The notes: a model not told the origin generated them from the letters alone. 32,118 bases of DNA from an uncultured Eubacteriales bacterium (GCA_900315305.1 OMYS01000021.1:1-32118), one strand, 5' to 3'. Positions 1 through 7,203 are shown, counted from the first letter of the stretch. Program-made: numbers and translations.

Positions 1-147
1 CGCTATTGTAAACGCCAGATCCAGTGATGGATTATACTTTCCGGTCTCAATAGAACTGACTGTCTGTCTGGAAACACGAATCGCTTTTGCGAACTCCTCT
101 TGGTTTAATCCGCGCTCTTTGCGCAGCTTTTCTACACGGTTCTCCAA
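1..147 (-). CDS. XRE-family helix-turn-helix transcriptional regulator (5' part; runs off the window)
   Basis: Reverse-strand reading gives 49 codons beginning MENRVEKLRKERGLNQEEFA and ending in the window edge. The sequence has the classic HTH_3 layout: LRKERGLNQEEFAKAI (helices 1-2), then VSRQTVSSIETGKYNPSL (recognition helix and turn). The start is TTG at 145-147, with GGAGGT six bases upstream. The nearby ATG at 150-152 is out of frame and soon reaches a stop. This kind of small XRE protein, often about 65-75 residues, usually binds as a dimer and represses its own promoter. The paired operator-like repeats just upstream fit that. The downstream part, possibly with a membrane-protein partner gene, lies outside the window. 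Confidence 0.88.
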   Translation of the reverse strand, partial: MENRVEKLRKERGLNQEEFAKAIRVSRQTVSSIETGKYNPSLDLAFTIA

Positions 148-168
148 GTCATCACCTCCGCCACGTTT

Positions 169-233
169 TGACAAGGTTCCTTTACATTTTCAAAGATATC
201 ATATGGTATTAGTCTTGTCAAGGTTCCTTTACA
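169..233 (-). promoter_or_regulatory. Promoter with two operator-like inverted repeats for the XRE gene
   Basis: On the minus strand a -35 TTGACA (216-221) and a -10 TATCTT (193-198) are separated by 17 bases. Two near-identical boxes, 169-186 and 216-233, each have the form TGNMAAGG-TT-CCTTTACA, an imperfect inverted repeat with half-site TGTMAAGG. Their starts are 47 bp apart. One covers the -35 and the other lies just past the -10, where a dimeric repressor would block or loop the promoter. Autoregulation is inferred from position. Confidence 0.7.
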
Positions 234-247
234 TTTTATCAGTAAAC

Positions 248-397
248 TCATAGCCGCAACCTACCCCAAATAGTAAAATCGTTTTCTCGTTTTGCCAAAA
301 ATAGTAAAATCGTTGACTCGTTTTCTGAAATAGTAAAATCGTAGCCACGACCCTGCTTCTTGACCAGTTCCCGCGAACATAAAAAGAGGGTTTCCAT
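248..397 (-). repeat. Short repeat element with three AAATAGTAAAATCGT units; contains an open 49-codon frame of doubtful reality
   Basis: The plus strand carries AAATAGTAAAATCGT three times, at 268-282, 299-313 and 328-342 (spacings 31 and 29). On the minus strand an ATG at 395-397 opens a 49-codon frame that stops at 248-250. It reads through the units as YDFTISENE, TILLFLAKRE and NDFTIWGRL. There is no convincing ribosome site, and the frame begins inside a terminator stem, so it is more likely a non-coding repeat than a gene. I have an unverified recollection of very similar short predicted peptides in other clostridial genomes, which would fit a dispersed element. Confidence 0.55.
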
Positions 398-434
398 CAC
401 TCGAAGCGGAACTTGCTCCCGGTGACGGAAACCC
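381..434 (-). terminator. Rho-independent terminator downstream of rlmD
   Basis: A 13-bp stem, GGGTTTCCRTCAC (388-400 pairing with 422-434, one G-U type mismatch), with a 21-base loop. In the minus direction it is followed by TCTTTTT (381-387). It lies about 30 bases past the rlmD stop. Confidence 0.75.
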
Positions 435-465
435 CAGTATTTCAGGCTTTTTCAGGCCCTTTTCC

Positions 466-1623
466 TCAAGAATGTGTTAGTAGACAGACAGTCTCAACGT
501 GATCGGTAAATGGAAAGAGATCGAACGCCTTCGCCTCTTTCGCCCTGTACCCGTGCTTCTTCAGCCACTTCAGATCGCGAAGAAGTGATTCCGGTCCGCA
601 GGAAATGTATACAATTCTGCCGGGATTCGTCCGGACGGCCGCCGCAAGGAAGTCCTCCGTCGCTCCCTGGCGCGGCGGATCGAGGAAAATAACATCCGTC
701 TTCTTGTGTTCCTCTGCCAGGTCCGTCAGATATTCTCCGGCGTCCGCGTTCACAAAGGCAATATTCTTCACATTGTTCTGCTTCGCATTTATCTCTGCAT
801 CGCGCACTGCGTCCTCGTTCTGCTCAATACCGATGACGCGCTCTGCGCCATGCGCCGCGCAGATTCCGATCGTTCCGATTCCGCAGTATGCGTCGACAAC
901 CGTCTCGTGGCCGTTCAGGTGCGCATATTCGATCGCCTGTCTGTAGAGCTTCTCCGTCTGCACAGAATTCACCTGATAGAAGGATTTCGAGGAAATGCGG
1001 AACCGCTTTCCGCACAGCTCATCCTCGATCCAGCCCTTTCCGTACGCGTTCGACTCGCGCTCACCGAGAATCATCGATGTCTTCTCCCTGTTGACATTGA
1101 TGACTATCGTCTCGATCCTCGGGTGCTTCGCGCGAAGGATCTTCACAAAATTGTTCTTGCCCGGCATGACAGGCGATGCGAGGACGAGGACGACCATAAT
1201 CTGGCCCGTCGCATGTGCCGTACGGATGAGCACATGGCGCAGAAGACCCTCTCCCGTGTCCTCATCGTAGATCTTCATTTTGTATTTCCGGGCAATGAGC
1301 AGGATGTCGCGCATGATCGCATCGGCCTCCTCATCCTCGATCAGACACTCCCGGATCGGGACAACCTTGTGCGTTCCTTCCTTATATATGCCTGCTTCGT
1401 GGCGCATCCGGCGGCCATCGTAAACTGCCTGAAAGGCCCAGTGAACCTTGTTTCTGTAGTGATAGGGGTTCTCCATCCCGACGATCTCCGGGACACGGAC
1501 GACCGGCCGGAGCAGATCATCGAGCTTCGCCCGCTTCTCCTCCAGCGTCTTCTCATAATCCTGCCCGATCGTTCTGCAGGCTCCGCATTTTTTTACATAT
1601 GGACATGTCTTGATCTCTGCCAT
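466..1623 (-). CDS. rlmD: 23S rRNA (uracil-C5)-methyltransferase, RlmD/RumA (TrmA) family
   Basis: SAM-dependent enzyme that methylates C5 of a uridine in 23S rRNA. It is 385 residues from ATG 1621-1623, preceded by AGAAGGAG; the longer open frame upstream has no ribosome site. N-terminal cysteines CPYVKKCGAC (C7, C13, C16), plus a later cysteine in RECLIEDEE, match the [4Fe-4S] binding set of this family. The SAM motif is DAYCGIGTIG, followed by LDPPRQG. The nucleophile motif reads YISCGP instead of the usual SCNP but keeps the cysteine, and the general base is in HVETVCLL. The TRAM domain seen in many homologues is absent. Gram-positive relatives (RlmCD) can modify two uridines, so the exact target is uncertain. 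It is divergent from the membrane gene at 1815. Confidence 0.92.
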   Translation of the reverse strand: MAEIKTCPYVKKCGACRTIGQDYEKTLEEKRAKLDDLLRPVVRVPEIVGMENPYHYRNKVHWAFQAVYDGRRMRHEAGIYKEGTHKVVPIRECLIEDEEADAIMRDILLIARKYKMKIYDEDTGEGLLRHVLIRTAHATGQIMVVLVLASPVMPGKNNFVKILRAKHPRIETIVINVNREKTSMILGERESNAYGKGWIEDELCGKRFRISSKSFYQVNSVQTEKLYRQAIEYAHLNGHETVVDAYCGIGTIGICAAHGAERVIGIEQNEDAVRDAEINAKQNNVKNIAFVNADAGEYLTDLAEEHKKTDVIFLDPPRQGATEDFLAAAVRTNPGRIVYISCGPESLLRDLKWLKKHGYRAKEAKAFDLFPFTDHVETVCLLTHS

Positions 1624-1691
1624 TTCGTCTCCTTCTGAATATATCTCATCGGCCGCCAGGCAATGTCTGGACAACCGGGAATTCCGCTCGC

Positions 1692-1720
1692 TTGTCAAAA
1701 AAGATTGCAAAGAATATCAT
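1692..1720 (+). promoter_or_regulatory. Candidate upstream promoter of the 264-residue membrane protein gene
   Basis: TTGTCA (1692-1697), 17-base spacer, TATCAT (1715-1720). It lies about 95 bases before the ATG at 1815. Confidence 0.5.
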
Positions 1721-1763
1721 ACATGATCTGTCCCTCAAAGAAAAGGTTTGTTCATTTTACAGC

Positions 1764-1792
1764 TTGATTCGAACGGGAATTCACGATATTAT
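1764..1792 (+). promoter_or_regulatory. Candidate proximal promoter of the 264-residue membrane protein gene
   Basis: TTGATT (1764-1769), 17-base spacer, TATTAT (1787-1792). It leaves a leader of roughly 15 bases before the start at 1815, enough for its ribosome site GGAGGGAG. With the site at 1692 it would make a tandem promoter pair. Confidence 0.5.
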
Positions 1793-1814
1793 GGAACATC
1801 TCGGAGGGAGAATT

Positions 1815-2609
1815 ATGCAATATTACGTTCTGCATTACTTTAATTTTCAAAATGCCGGCACATTCATGCTGGTCTCATTTGTCGGACTTGCACTCGTCCT
1901 CGCAATCATCCTGTCGATCGCACGCCTCGAGCAGAAGAGCGCGCGCAGGGAAATGGAGGCCGCAAGGACCTACAGCAAGGAACAGATCCGGAAAATCAAG
2001 CGCCGCCCGTATGTCCTCATTGAGAGCTTCTATGAGATGGTCTTCTCGAGCACGTCGATTCTCTTTTTCCTCGCGCTCTATTACATCATCGACGGCCAGT
2101 TCACAGACGCGATCCCGGGGACCTACGCGATCTGGGTCAAGTATCAGGATATCCTGCTGCTCGTATTCCTGTTCCTGTCCGTCTTTATGACGAACTGGTT
2201 CGACGTTCTGCTCGTAAGGCTCACGCACATAAAGCCGGAGCAGAAGGCCGCCGTCAGGCTGACGAGCTCGCTCTATGTCGTGCTGATCCTGCTGTACATC
2301 CGGTTTATCTACAACGACACGAATTACAACACGCTGATCATGTACTTCATCACCCTGTTCATCGGCCGTTTCATTTACTTCGACTTCACATGGAAGGACT
2401 TCATGAACATGCTGCACGGGCTCATGCGGAACATTCCGCTCATGCTGCTCATGGTCGCCTATTCAGCCATCGTCTGCTGGTACGGCTTCCACGTCGGCTT
2501 CCTGCTGAAATCAAATGGCGTGATCATCAGTACGCTGATCGCCCATCTTTTCATGGACCTCGCGATCTTCATCGTCTACCACACGAAGCTCGTCAAGTTC
2601 TTCATCTGA
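1815..2609 (+). CDS. Uncharacterised polytopic membrane protein
   Basis: 264 residues from ATG 1815, which has GGAGGGAG six bases upstream; an open frame continues further 5' but overlaps the promoter region. I do not recognise the family. Hydrophobicity by eye gives an N-terminal membrane span (FMLVSFVGLALVLAIILSIA), then a charged cytoplasmic stretch rich in Arg/Lys/Glu (QKSARREMEAARTYSKEQ). About six more spans follow, including SILFFLALYYII, DILLLVFLFLSVF, SLYVVLILLYI, LIMYFITLFI, IPLMLLMVAYSAIV and a final IAHLFMDLAIFIVY. The basic loop after span 1 suggests an N-out orientation. There is no catalytic motif. It stands alone between divergent rlmD and a bidirectional terminator, so context gives no role. 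Confidence 0.8.
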   Translation: MQYYVLHYFNFQNAGTFMLVSFVGLALVLAIILSIARLEQKSARREMEAARTYSKEQIRKIKRRPYVLIESFYEMVFSSTSILFFLALYYIIDGQFTDAIPGTYAIWVKYQDILLLVFLFLSVFMTNWFDVLLVRLTHIKPEQKAAVRLTSSLYVVLILLYIRFIYNDTNYNTLIMYFITLFIGRFIYFDFTWKDFMNMLHGLMRNIPLMLLMVAYSAIVCWYGFHVGFLLKSNGVIISTLIAHLFMDLAIFIVYHTKLVKFFI

Positions 2610-2612
2610 AAC

Positions 2613-2646
2613 AAAAATGGGCTGCCCACCGGCAGTCCATTTTTTT
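2613..2646. terminator. Bidirectional terminator between converging genes
   Basis: Stem ATGGGCTGCC (2617-2626) with GGCAGTCCAT (2631-2640), 4-base loop. It is flanked by an A-run on one side and TTTTTTT on the other. It sits between the converging membrane gene (stop 2609) and DUF2798 gene (stop 2661), so it can end both transcripts. Confidence 0.85.
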
Positions 2647-2660
2647 GTGCGCATTGTCCG

Positions 2661-3191
2661 TCACGCCGCGGCAGCCTCCGCCCTCGCGTTCTTCTTTGCG
2701 AAGAGCAGATCAAACAGCCAGTGTGTGAACGGCGCCGCCGCGAACATGTTCCAGAAAAATGCCATCGGGAAATTCTTGAGCAGCGTTCCGACCCAGATCG
2801 CCGGCAGCTCCCAGACAGGCTGTCCCGCCATAATGACGTTAAAGAGAATCGACGCGATGAGGCTCATCGTCGGACACATGATGGCGACGGTGCCCGCCTG
2901 GCGCATAATGCGGCAGAAATACGGGTTGTCCTTCTTCGGGTCCGTATATTTTTCCATAAAATGAGCCCCGATCCGGTTGCCCCAGAGATCCGATGTGATA
3001 AAGACGAAGATCCCCATGTACGCGGCCTCCTTCAGCGCCGCCGGGAAGACCCTGAGCGTCATCGTGCTGAAACCGCCGACGTTCAGGTTATACCCCATCT
3101 TGATCGCGATATTGTACACCTCCATCCCGATCGCCATCGCGTACGACATGATCAGGCCGAAGATCTGGCCCTGTGCTTTTGTTCTTGGCAT
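2661..3191 (-). CDS. DUF2798-type membrane protein (two tandem repeats)
   Basis: 176 residues, MPRTKAQGQIFGLIMSYAMA onward. DUF2798 proteins are small integral membrane proteins of unknown function whose unit is a pair of helices. Here the unit appears twice: first at about residues 8-65 (FGLIMSYAMAIGMEVYN, then KEAAYMGIFVFITSDLWGN), and again at about 95-165 (AIMCPTMSLIASILFNVI, then FPMAFFWNMFAAAPFTHWLFD). The C-terminus is alanine-rich. The ATG at 3189-3191 is preferred because GGAGG lies ten bases upstream. An earlier ATG three codons before is almost touching that site. A 156-bp repeat element (3217-3372) lies immediately upstream, probably in its leader. Confidence 0.85.
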   Translation of the reverse strand: MPRTKAQGQIFGLIMSYAMAIGMEVYNIAIKMGYNLNVGGFSTMTLRVFPAALKEAAYMGIFVFITSDLWGNRIGAHFMEKYTDPKKDNPYFCRIMRQAGTVAIMCPTMSLIASILFNVIMAGQPVWELPAIWVGTLLKNFPMAFFWNMFAAAPFTHWLFDLLFAKKNARAEAAAA

Positions 3192-3216
3192 GAACTGCAT
3201 TCCTCCTCACATGATA

Positions 3217-3372
3217 TGATTCAGCACCCCGGACTCGGAACGCTTCGCGTTCCTCGTTGCGGACGGACAGAGCGGCTTCGCCGCTTGTCCGCCCCTCGGA
3301 AAAATGATGAAACCGTCTGGCGAGCAAGCTCTCCATTCGGATTTCATCGTTTTTCCGAGGGGTGCTGAATCA
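3217..3372 (+). repeat. 156-bp structured repeat, copy A (family 1)
   Basis: The ends are a perfect 14-bp inverted repeat, TGATTCAGCACCCC and its complement. Inside are two tight hairpins, GGAACGC-ttc-GCGTTCC and AGCGGC-ttc-GCCGCT. A long arm pair of about 24 bp follows, from CCCCTCGGAAAAATGATG to the right end. Copies B (6976) and D (11618) share the layout and C (10057) is truncated; all lie in the same orientation. There is no coding capacity. It resembles a non-autonomous mobile element or structured RNA unit. Confidence 0.85.
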
Positions 3373-3440
3373 TTGCAAAATAAAACGAGCGGCAGAGGAA
3401 CCGGATTTACACAGCTCATCTGACACTCGTTCGATGACCC

Positions 3441-3470
3441 ATTTTAGCAGGTCTTTTACATTTATGTAAG
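3441..3470 (-). promoter_or_regulatory. Weak candidate promoter for the DUF2798 gene
   Basis: Minus-strand CTTACA (3465-3470), 18-base spacer, TAAAAT (3441-3446). If used, the transcript leader would contain the whole repeat copy A. Apart from that repeat and this site, nothing else is seen in the gene-free stretch 3192-3514. Confidence 0.3.
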
Positions 3471-3514
3471 GAAAAATTTCAACGGATCACACCCAAACCG
3501 CAGCGCACAGCCCT

Positions 3515-4273
3515 TCAGCAGCCCGCAATCAGCTCCCTGACAACCGTACTCGCAATCGCAAGACCCGCAGCCGGCGGCACAAAAGCAGAAGAGCCCGGGA
3601 TGTCCCGCCGCACGCTGCAGCTTCTCGTCTGTCCCGGCGGGCAGACGCAGTGCGTCCGGCAGTTGTCATCGTCATTCTCCGCGTCCGGGCGGATCGGCTT
3701 CTCCGACGACCACACACACAGGAGGTGGCGGACGCGCCTCTTCCGCATCTCATGGCGCATGACCTTCGCCAGCGGGTCCATCGTCGTCTTATAGATATCC
3801 GAGACATGAATCTGCGTCGGATCGAGCCGGTTCCCGCAGCCCATGCAGGAAATGACAGGCACGCCGGCGGCCTTCGCGCGCATAATGATCTCAATCTTCG
3901 CCGTCACCGTGTCGACCGCATCGACGACATAATCATACTTCGAAAAATCGAATTCATCCGCGTTGTCCGGCAGAAGAAACGTGTGAAAGACATTAACCTC
4001 GATCTTCGGATCAATGTCGTGGACCCTCTCCTTCGCGAGATCCGCCTTCTTGTGCCCGATCGTGCTCCGGAGCGCGAGCAGCTGGCGGTTCAGGTTTGTA
4101 AGGCAGACCATGTCGTCGTCGACAAGGTCCATGTGGCCGACGCCGCTGCGGGCCAGGGCCTCGATGGCATAGCCGCCAACGCCGCCGACGCCGAAAATGA
4201 GCACCCTCGCATTGTGCAGCGTTTCAATCGCCTTCGGGCCAATGAGAAGCGTGGTCCTCGAGTACTGATTCAT
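3515..4273 (-). CDS. tcdA: tRNA threonylcarbamoyladenosine dehydratase (TcdA/CsdL, ThiF-like E1 fold)
   Basis: ATP-dependent enzyme that cyclises the t6A37 side chain of tRNA to ct6A. It is 252 residues from ATG 4271-4273, with AAAGGAA upstream; the ten-residue longer frame has no better site. N-terminal YSRTTLLIG is typical of the family. The nucleotide-binding glycine loop is LIFGVGGVGGYAIEAL (about residues 25-40). The adenylation Asp/Arg region is DLVDDDMVCLTNLNRQ, and VVDAVDTVTAKI and SCMGCGNRLDPTQI follow. C-terminal VPPAAGLAIASTVVREL is the usual ending. The family is sometimes annotated only as ThiF/HesA. It is followed on the same strand by repeat copy A and then DUF2798. Confidence 0.92.
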   Translation of the reverse strand: MNQYSRTTLLIGPKAIETLHNARVLIFGVGGVGGYAIEALARSGVGHMDLVDDDMVCLTNLNRQLLALRSTIGHKKADLAKERVHDIDPKIEVNVFHTFLLPDNADEFDFSKYDYVVDAVDTVTAKIEIIMRAKAAGVPVISCMGCGNRLDPTQIHVSDIYKTTMDPLAKVMRHEMRKRRVRHLLCVWSSEKPIRPDAENDDDNCRTHCVCPPGQTRSCSVRRDIPGSSAFVPPAAGLAIASTVVRELIAGC

Positions 4274-4303
4274 GTATAATTCCTTTCCTTTATGTAAATA
4301 CAC

Positions 4304-4337
4304 GAAAAGAAGCGGCAGAAAACGCCGCTCCTTTTCT
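4304..4337 (-). terminator. Terminator of thrS
   Basis: Minus-strand stem AGCGGC/GCCGCT (4324-4329 with 4311-4316), extended by A-rich/T-rich arms and followed by TTCTTTTC. It lies about 20 bases past the thrS stop and just before tcdA. Confidence 0.75.
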
Positions 4338-4352
4338 CACACGCAGAATCAA

Positions 4353-6143
4353 TCAGTCAAGCGAATCAATCAGCTCAAGCGAATGCTCCTCGTTCATCTG
4401 ATTGCACATGTCGATGAACTTTGCGAGCGGCACGCCGTGCAGCTGCTTGTTTCCTCTGATGTTGATAGAAACCGTTCCATCCTCTGCTTCCTTGTCGCCG
4501 AGGACCAGTGTGTACGGATCCTTGTACTTCTTGCAGGTCTTGATCTTCTCCTTCATGTTCTTATCGGAGTAGTCGACCTCAAAGCGGATATGGTTCTTTC
4601 TCAGGAGCTCCGCAACCTTCTTCGCGTACTCGTTGTGCTCCGTGCGGATCGGAACGATGCCGACCTGAACCGGGCTGAGCCAGAACGGGAAGGAGCCCTT
4701 GAAGTTCTCGATCAGGATACCGATGAAACGCTCCATGGAGCCGAAGATTGCTCTGTGGACCATGACCGGTCTCTTGAATGTGCCGTCCTTGTCGACATAC
4801 TTCATGTCGAAATTCAGCGGCAGCTGGAAGTCGAGCTGGATTGTGCCCATCTGCCACTCGCGGCCGAGGCAGTCTCTCATCTTCAGGTCGATCTTCGGGC
4901 CGTAGAACGCGCCGTCACCCTCGTTCACTTCATAGTTGCCCGGGCCGTACTTCTTGTCAAGGATCTTCTTGAGATCAGCCTCTGCCTGGTTCCAGACCTC
5001 GATGTCGCCCATGTAATCATCCGGACGTGTCGAGAGCTCTGCCTTGTATGTGAGACCGAAGGTTCCGTAGATCTCGCCGGCGATATCCATGATATCGGAG
5101 ATCTCGGACTCGATCTGGTCATTGGTGATCAGGTTGTGGGAGTCATCCTGGCGGAACATCTGGACTCTGAAGAGGCCGTTCAGCTCACCGGACTTCTCCT
5201 TTCTGTGAATGACATCGACCGTGTTGATGCGCATCGGCAGGTCCTTGTAGGAGCGCTGCTCACGCATGTAATACTTGATTGCGTTCGGGCAGTTCATCGG
5301 CTTGACAGCGTATGTGTTCGCCGCGTCGATGGAGTAATTGCCGTCCTCATCCTTGCCCGGGAGAACGAACATGCCGTCCATGTAGTGAGCCCAGTGGCCG
5401 GATGTCACCCAGAGATCCTTCTTCTGAATGAGCGGAGCAGAAATCTCCGTGTAGCCGTGAACCTCATGGACAGATCTCCAGTAATCGAGCAGCGCGTTGA
5501 ACAGCTTCCAGCCGCGCGGCAGCCAGTACGGCATGCCCGGAGCCGTCTCATCAAACATGAAGAGGTCGAGCGCCGGACCGAGCTTCTTGTGGTCGCGCTC
5601 CATCGCCTCTTTAATCAGAGCGAGATGGTCCTTCAGCTCCTGCTTGGACGGGAAGACATAGAGATAAATTCTCTGCAGCTGATCGCGCTTCTCATCGCCT
5701 CTCCAGTAAGAGCCGGAGACGGACTTGATCTTGTATGCCGCATTGAGGAGCTCTGCGGAGTTATCTACGTGAGGTCCTCTGCAGAGGTCGACGTAGTCAT
5801 CGCCCGTGTAATAGACTGTGATTGTTTCATTTTCCGGAAGATCCTGAATCAGCTCCGTCTTGAACTTCTGGTCCTTGAAAATGTCAAGCGCCTCGGCCTT
5901 TGTGACTTCTTTTCTCGTCCAGTTCTCCTTGCGCTTCAGGATCTCGCGCATCTTGTCCTCAATCGTCTTGAAGTCGTCCTTCGTCAGTGTGCGCGGAAGT
6001 GTGAAATCATAGTAGCAGCCGTCCTCGATCTGCGGACCGATCGCGTACTGCACATTTTCCTTCCCGAACAGCTCAATGACGGCCTTCGCGAGGATATGGG
6101 CCATAGAATGACGGTAAACTTTCAGGTACTCTTCTTTTTCCAT
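4353..6143 (-). CDS. thrS: Threonyl-tRNA synthetase without the N-terminal TGS domain
   Basis: Charges tRNA-Thr. It is 596 residues against about 635-645 for the common bacterial form. The protein begins directly at the editing domain: HSMAH (H12, H16) and CRGPH (C121, H125) are the zinc/editing motifs. The usual N-terminal TGS domain is not encoded upstream, where the T-box leader lies. The class II catalytic core follows, with MNCPNA (zinc-binding Cys), motif 2 GLFRVQMFRQDDSH (zinc His) and motif 3 HRAIFGSMERFIGIL. The anticodon-binding domain starts near VQVGIVPIRTEHN. Motif 2 differs from the common FRVRGFTQDDAH form. The ATG has AAAGGAGG 11 bases upstream. Expression is controlled by the T-box. 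Confidence 0.96.
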   Translation of the reverse strand: MEKEEYLKVYRHSMAHILAKAVIELFGKENVQYAIGPQIEDGCYYDFTLPRTLTKDDFKTIEDKMREILKRKENWTRKEVTKAEALDIFKDQKFKTELIQDLPENETITVYYTGDDYVDLCRGPHVDNSAELLNAAYKIKSVSGSYWRGDEKRDQLQRIYLYVFPSKQELKDHLALIKEAMERDHKKLGPALDLFMFDETAPGMPYWLPRGWKLFNALLDYWRSVHEVHGYTEISAPLIQKKDLWVTSGHWAHYMDGMFVLPGKDEDGNYSIDAANTYAVKPMNCPNAIKYYMREQRSYKDLPMRINTVDVIHRKEKSGELNGLFRVQMFRQDDSHNLITNDQIESEISDIMDIAGEIYGTFGLTYKAELSTRPDDYMGDIEVWNQAEADLKKILDKKYGPGNYEVNEGDGAFYGPKIDLKMRDCLGREWQMGTIQLDFQLPLNFDMKYVDKDGTFKRPVMVHRAIFGSMERFIGILIENFKGSFPFWLSPVQVGIVPIRTEHNEYAKKVAELLRKNHIRFEVDYSDKNMKEKIKTCKKYKDPYTLVLGDKEAEDGTVSINIRGNKQLHGVPLAKFIDMCNQMNEEHSLELIDSLD

Positions 6144-6209
6144 AATAAGAAGTTCCTCCTTTGGAATCCTGGAGGCATTTTTTACTTTCGCACTGCATTT
6201 CAGGAAAAT

Positions 6210-6445
6210 AAAAAACGCCTCTTACATTAGGTTATAATGTAAGGGACGCATGATATGCGCGGTTCCACCCTAATTGCCCGCATGGCAGGCCACTTTCTTA
6301 TGATGATAACGGAATCACCGGGCCGGATTGGGGCCTCTCGGAGATGGTCTTCGGCAGCTTCCGGACCGGAGCGCTTCCACCCGCGAAATACGCGGCGCTC
6401 CTCTCTGTGGTCTTTTCACAGCTTACTGTTCTCTTCAACGATTTA
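6210..6445 (-). promoter_or_regulatory. T-box leader of thrS (threonine specifier ACC)
   Basis: On the minus strand the leader has GAAGAG...AGTA, then AGAGAGG (K-turn type GA motif), then a distal arm AGCGC...GGTGGAAGCGCT. GAAGACC follows; its ACC (6346-6348) is the candidate specifier and is a Thr codon. The conserved antiterminator core AGGGTGGAACCGCG is at 6258-6271. A terminator follows (CTTACATTA 6221-6229 with TAATGTAAG 6235-6243, then TTTTTT at 6210-6215). Uncharged tRNA-Thr should stabilise the antiterminator and allow thrS transcription. Stem boundaries are read by eye. Confidence 0.93.
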
Positions 6446-6486
6446 TGAAGTCACCGGACATATGTATCCGGCCGCTTCGGTTTTTT

Positions 6487-6515
6487 ATTATATGCGCCGC
6501 GCCCTCCGTTGTAAA
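6487..6515 (-). promoter_or_regulatory. Promoter of the thrS T-box transcript
   Basis: TTTACA (6510-6515), 17-base spacer, perfect TATAAT (6487-6492). Transcription would start near 6479, about 35 bases before the first T-box motif. A small palindrome, CCGGA...TCCGG (6454-6471), lies between. No gene is seen between 6144 and 6652 apart from the leader and promoters. Confidence 0.75.
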
Positions 6516-6598
6516 CCCCCAAAAAACAATCGAACAGTGACAATTCCCGCGGGCTGTCACTCGATCTTTTTCGTGAATCTGCCCAATCCGAGTGGAAA

Positions 6599-6621
6599 TA
6601 CATTTCCCTCCGTGATATAAT
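6599..6621 (+). promoter_or_regulatory. Probable -10 region for the 105-residue membrane-anchored protein gene
   Basis: TATAAT at 6616-6621, about 30 bases before the ATG at 6653. No good -35 is visible at the right distance, so the promoter may be weak or activator dependent. Confidence 0.4.
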
Positions 6622-6652
6622 AAATGCAGTTTTCAGGAGAGAGGAGAGTACC

Positions 6653-6970
6653 ATGGAAAAAAAGAGCGACAACAAATTACTCAGGATTTTTGCAGTCATC
6701 GGTATTGTAGCGGCTGTCGCGGCGATCGCGTACGCCATCTACAAGTTCTTCACGCCTGATTACCTGGAGGACTTCGAAGACGATTTTGATGACGACTTCG
6801 ACGATTACTTCGAGGATGAGGACGAAGATGACAAGACCGCGGAAGCCAAAGATACCGTGAAGGAAAAGGCTGAGAAGGTCAGAGACAAGGTCGTCGATGT
6901 GACAGAGGACGTGAAGGAAAAGGTCAACGGCGTCGTCGATGATGTCAAGGAGAAAGTATCCGATAAGTAA
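6653..6970 (+). CDS. Small membrane-anchored protein with acidic linker and amphipathic repeat tail
   Basis: 105 residues; the ATG has GAGAGGAGAG upstream. Residues 9-33 (LLRIFAVIGIVAAVAAIAYAIYKFF) form one membrane span. Residues about 38-62 are almost all Asp/Glu/Phe/Tyr (EDFEDDFDDDFDDYFEDEDE). The tail, about 66-105, is a lysine/glutamate/valine amphipathic helix with near-repeats VKEKAEKVRDKVVDV, VKEKVNGVVDD and VKEKVSDK. The overall plan resembles YtxH-like stress/envelope proteins, but I cannot assign a family. The positive N-terminus predicts N-in with the acidic part outside. Repeat copy B begins five bases after the stop. Confidence 0.8.
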   Translation: MEKKSDNKLLRIFAVIGIVAAVAAIAYAIYKFFTPDYLEDFEDDFDDDFDDYFEDEDEDDKTAEAKDTVKEKAEKVRDKVVDVTEDVKEKVNGVVDDVKEKVSDK

Positions 6971-6975
6971 ATTGT

Positions 6976-7136
6976 AATTGTTCAGCCCCCTGGACTCGGA
7001 ACGCTTCGCGTTCCTCGTTGTGGGCGAACAGAGCGGCTTCGCCGCTTGTCCGCCCCTTGAAAAACTTCTGAAATCGTCCGGCGAGCAAGCTCTCCGTCCG
7101 AATTTCATCAGTTTTCCAAGGGGTGCTGAATAATTA
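6976..7136 (+). repeat. ~156-bp structured repeat, copy B (family 1)
   Basis: Same layout and orientation as copy A. The left end is AATTGTTCAGCCCCC and the right end GGGGTGCTGAATAATT. The hairpin GGAACGC-ttc-GCGTTCC is kept, as is AGCGGC-ttc-GCCGCT. It lies between the 105-residue protein gene and a terminator, so it would form most of that gene's 3' untranslated region. Confidence 0.85.
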
Positions 7137-7159
7137 TAACAAATCCTGAAAAACTCGTG

Positions 7160-7187
7160 AGCCCCGGCTTTCTGCCGGGGCTTTTCT
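7160..7187 (+). terminator. Strong terminator-like hairpin directly before the ThrE-type gene
   Basis: AGCCCCGGC (7160-7168), 5-base loop, GCCGGGGCT (7174-7182), then TTTCTT. The next gene's ribosome site GGGAGGAG begins about five bases later, leaving no room for a promoter between. It is either the end of the upstream unit with read-through, or an attenuator. Confidence 0.85.
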
Positions 7188-7203
7188 TACCGGGAGGAGC
7201 CCT

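Noticed and set aside
706..1638. 310-codon open frame on the plus strand opposite rlmD
   Set aside because: Antisense shadow of rlmD in a high-GC gene; no domain or ribosome site.
4272..6230. 652-codon open frame on the plus strand opposite thrS
   Set aside because: It is the mirror of thrS, has no homology by eye, an unnatural composition rich in Val/Leu/Arg/Asp, and covers thrS and its leader.
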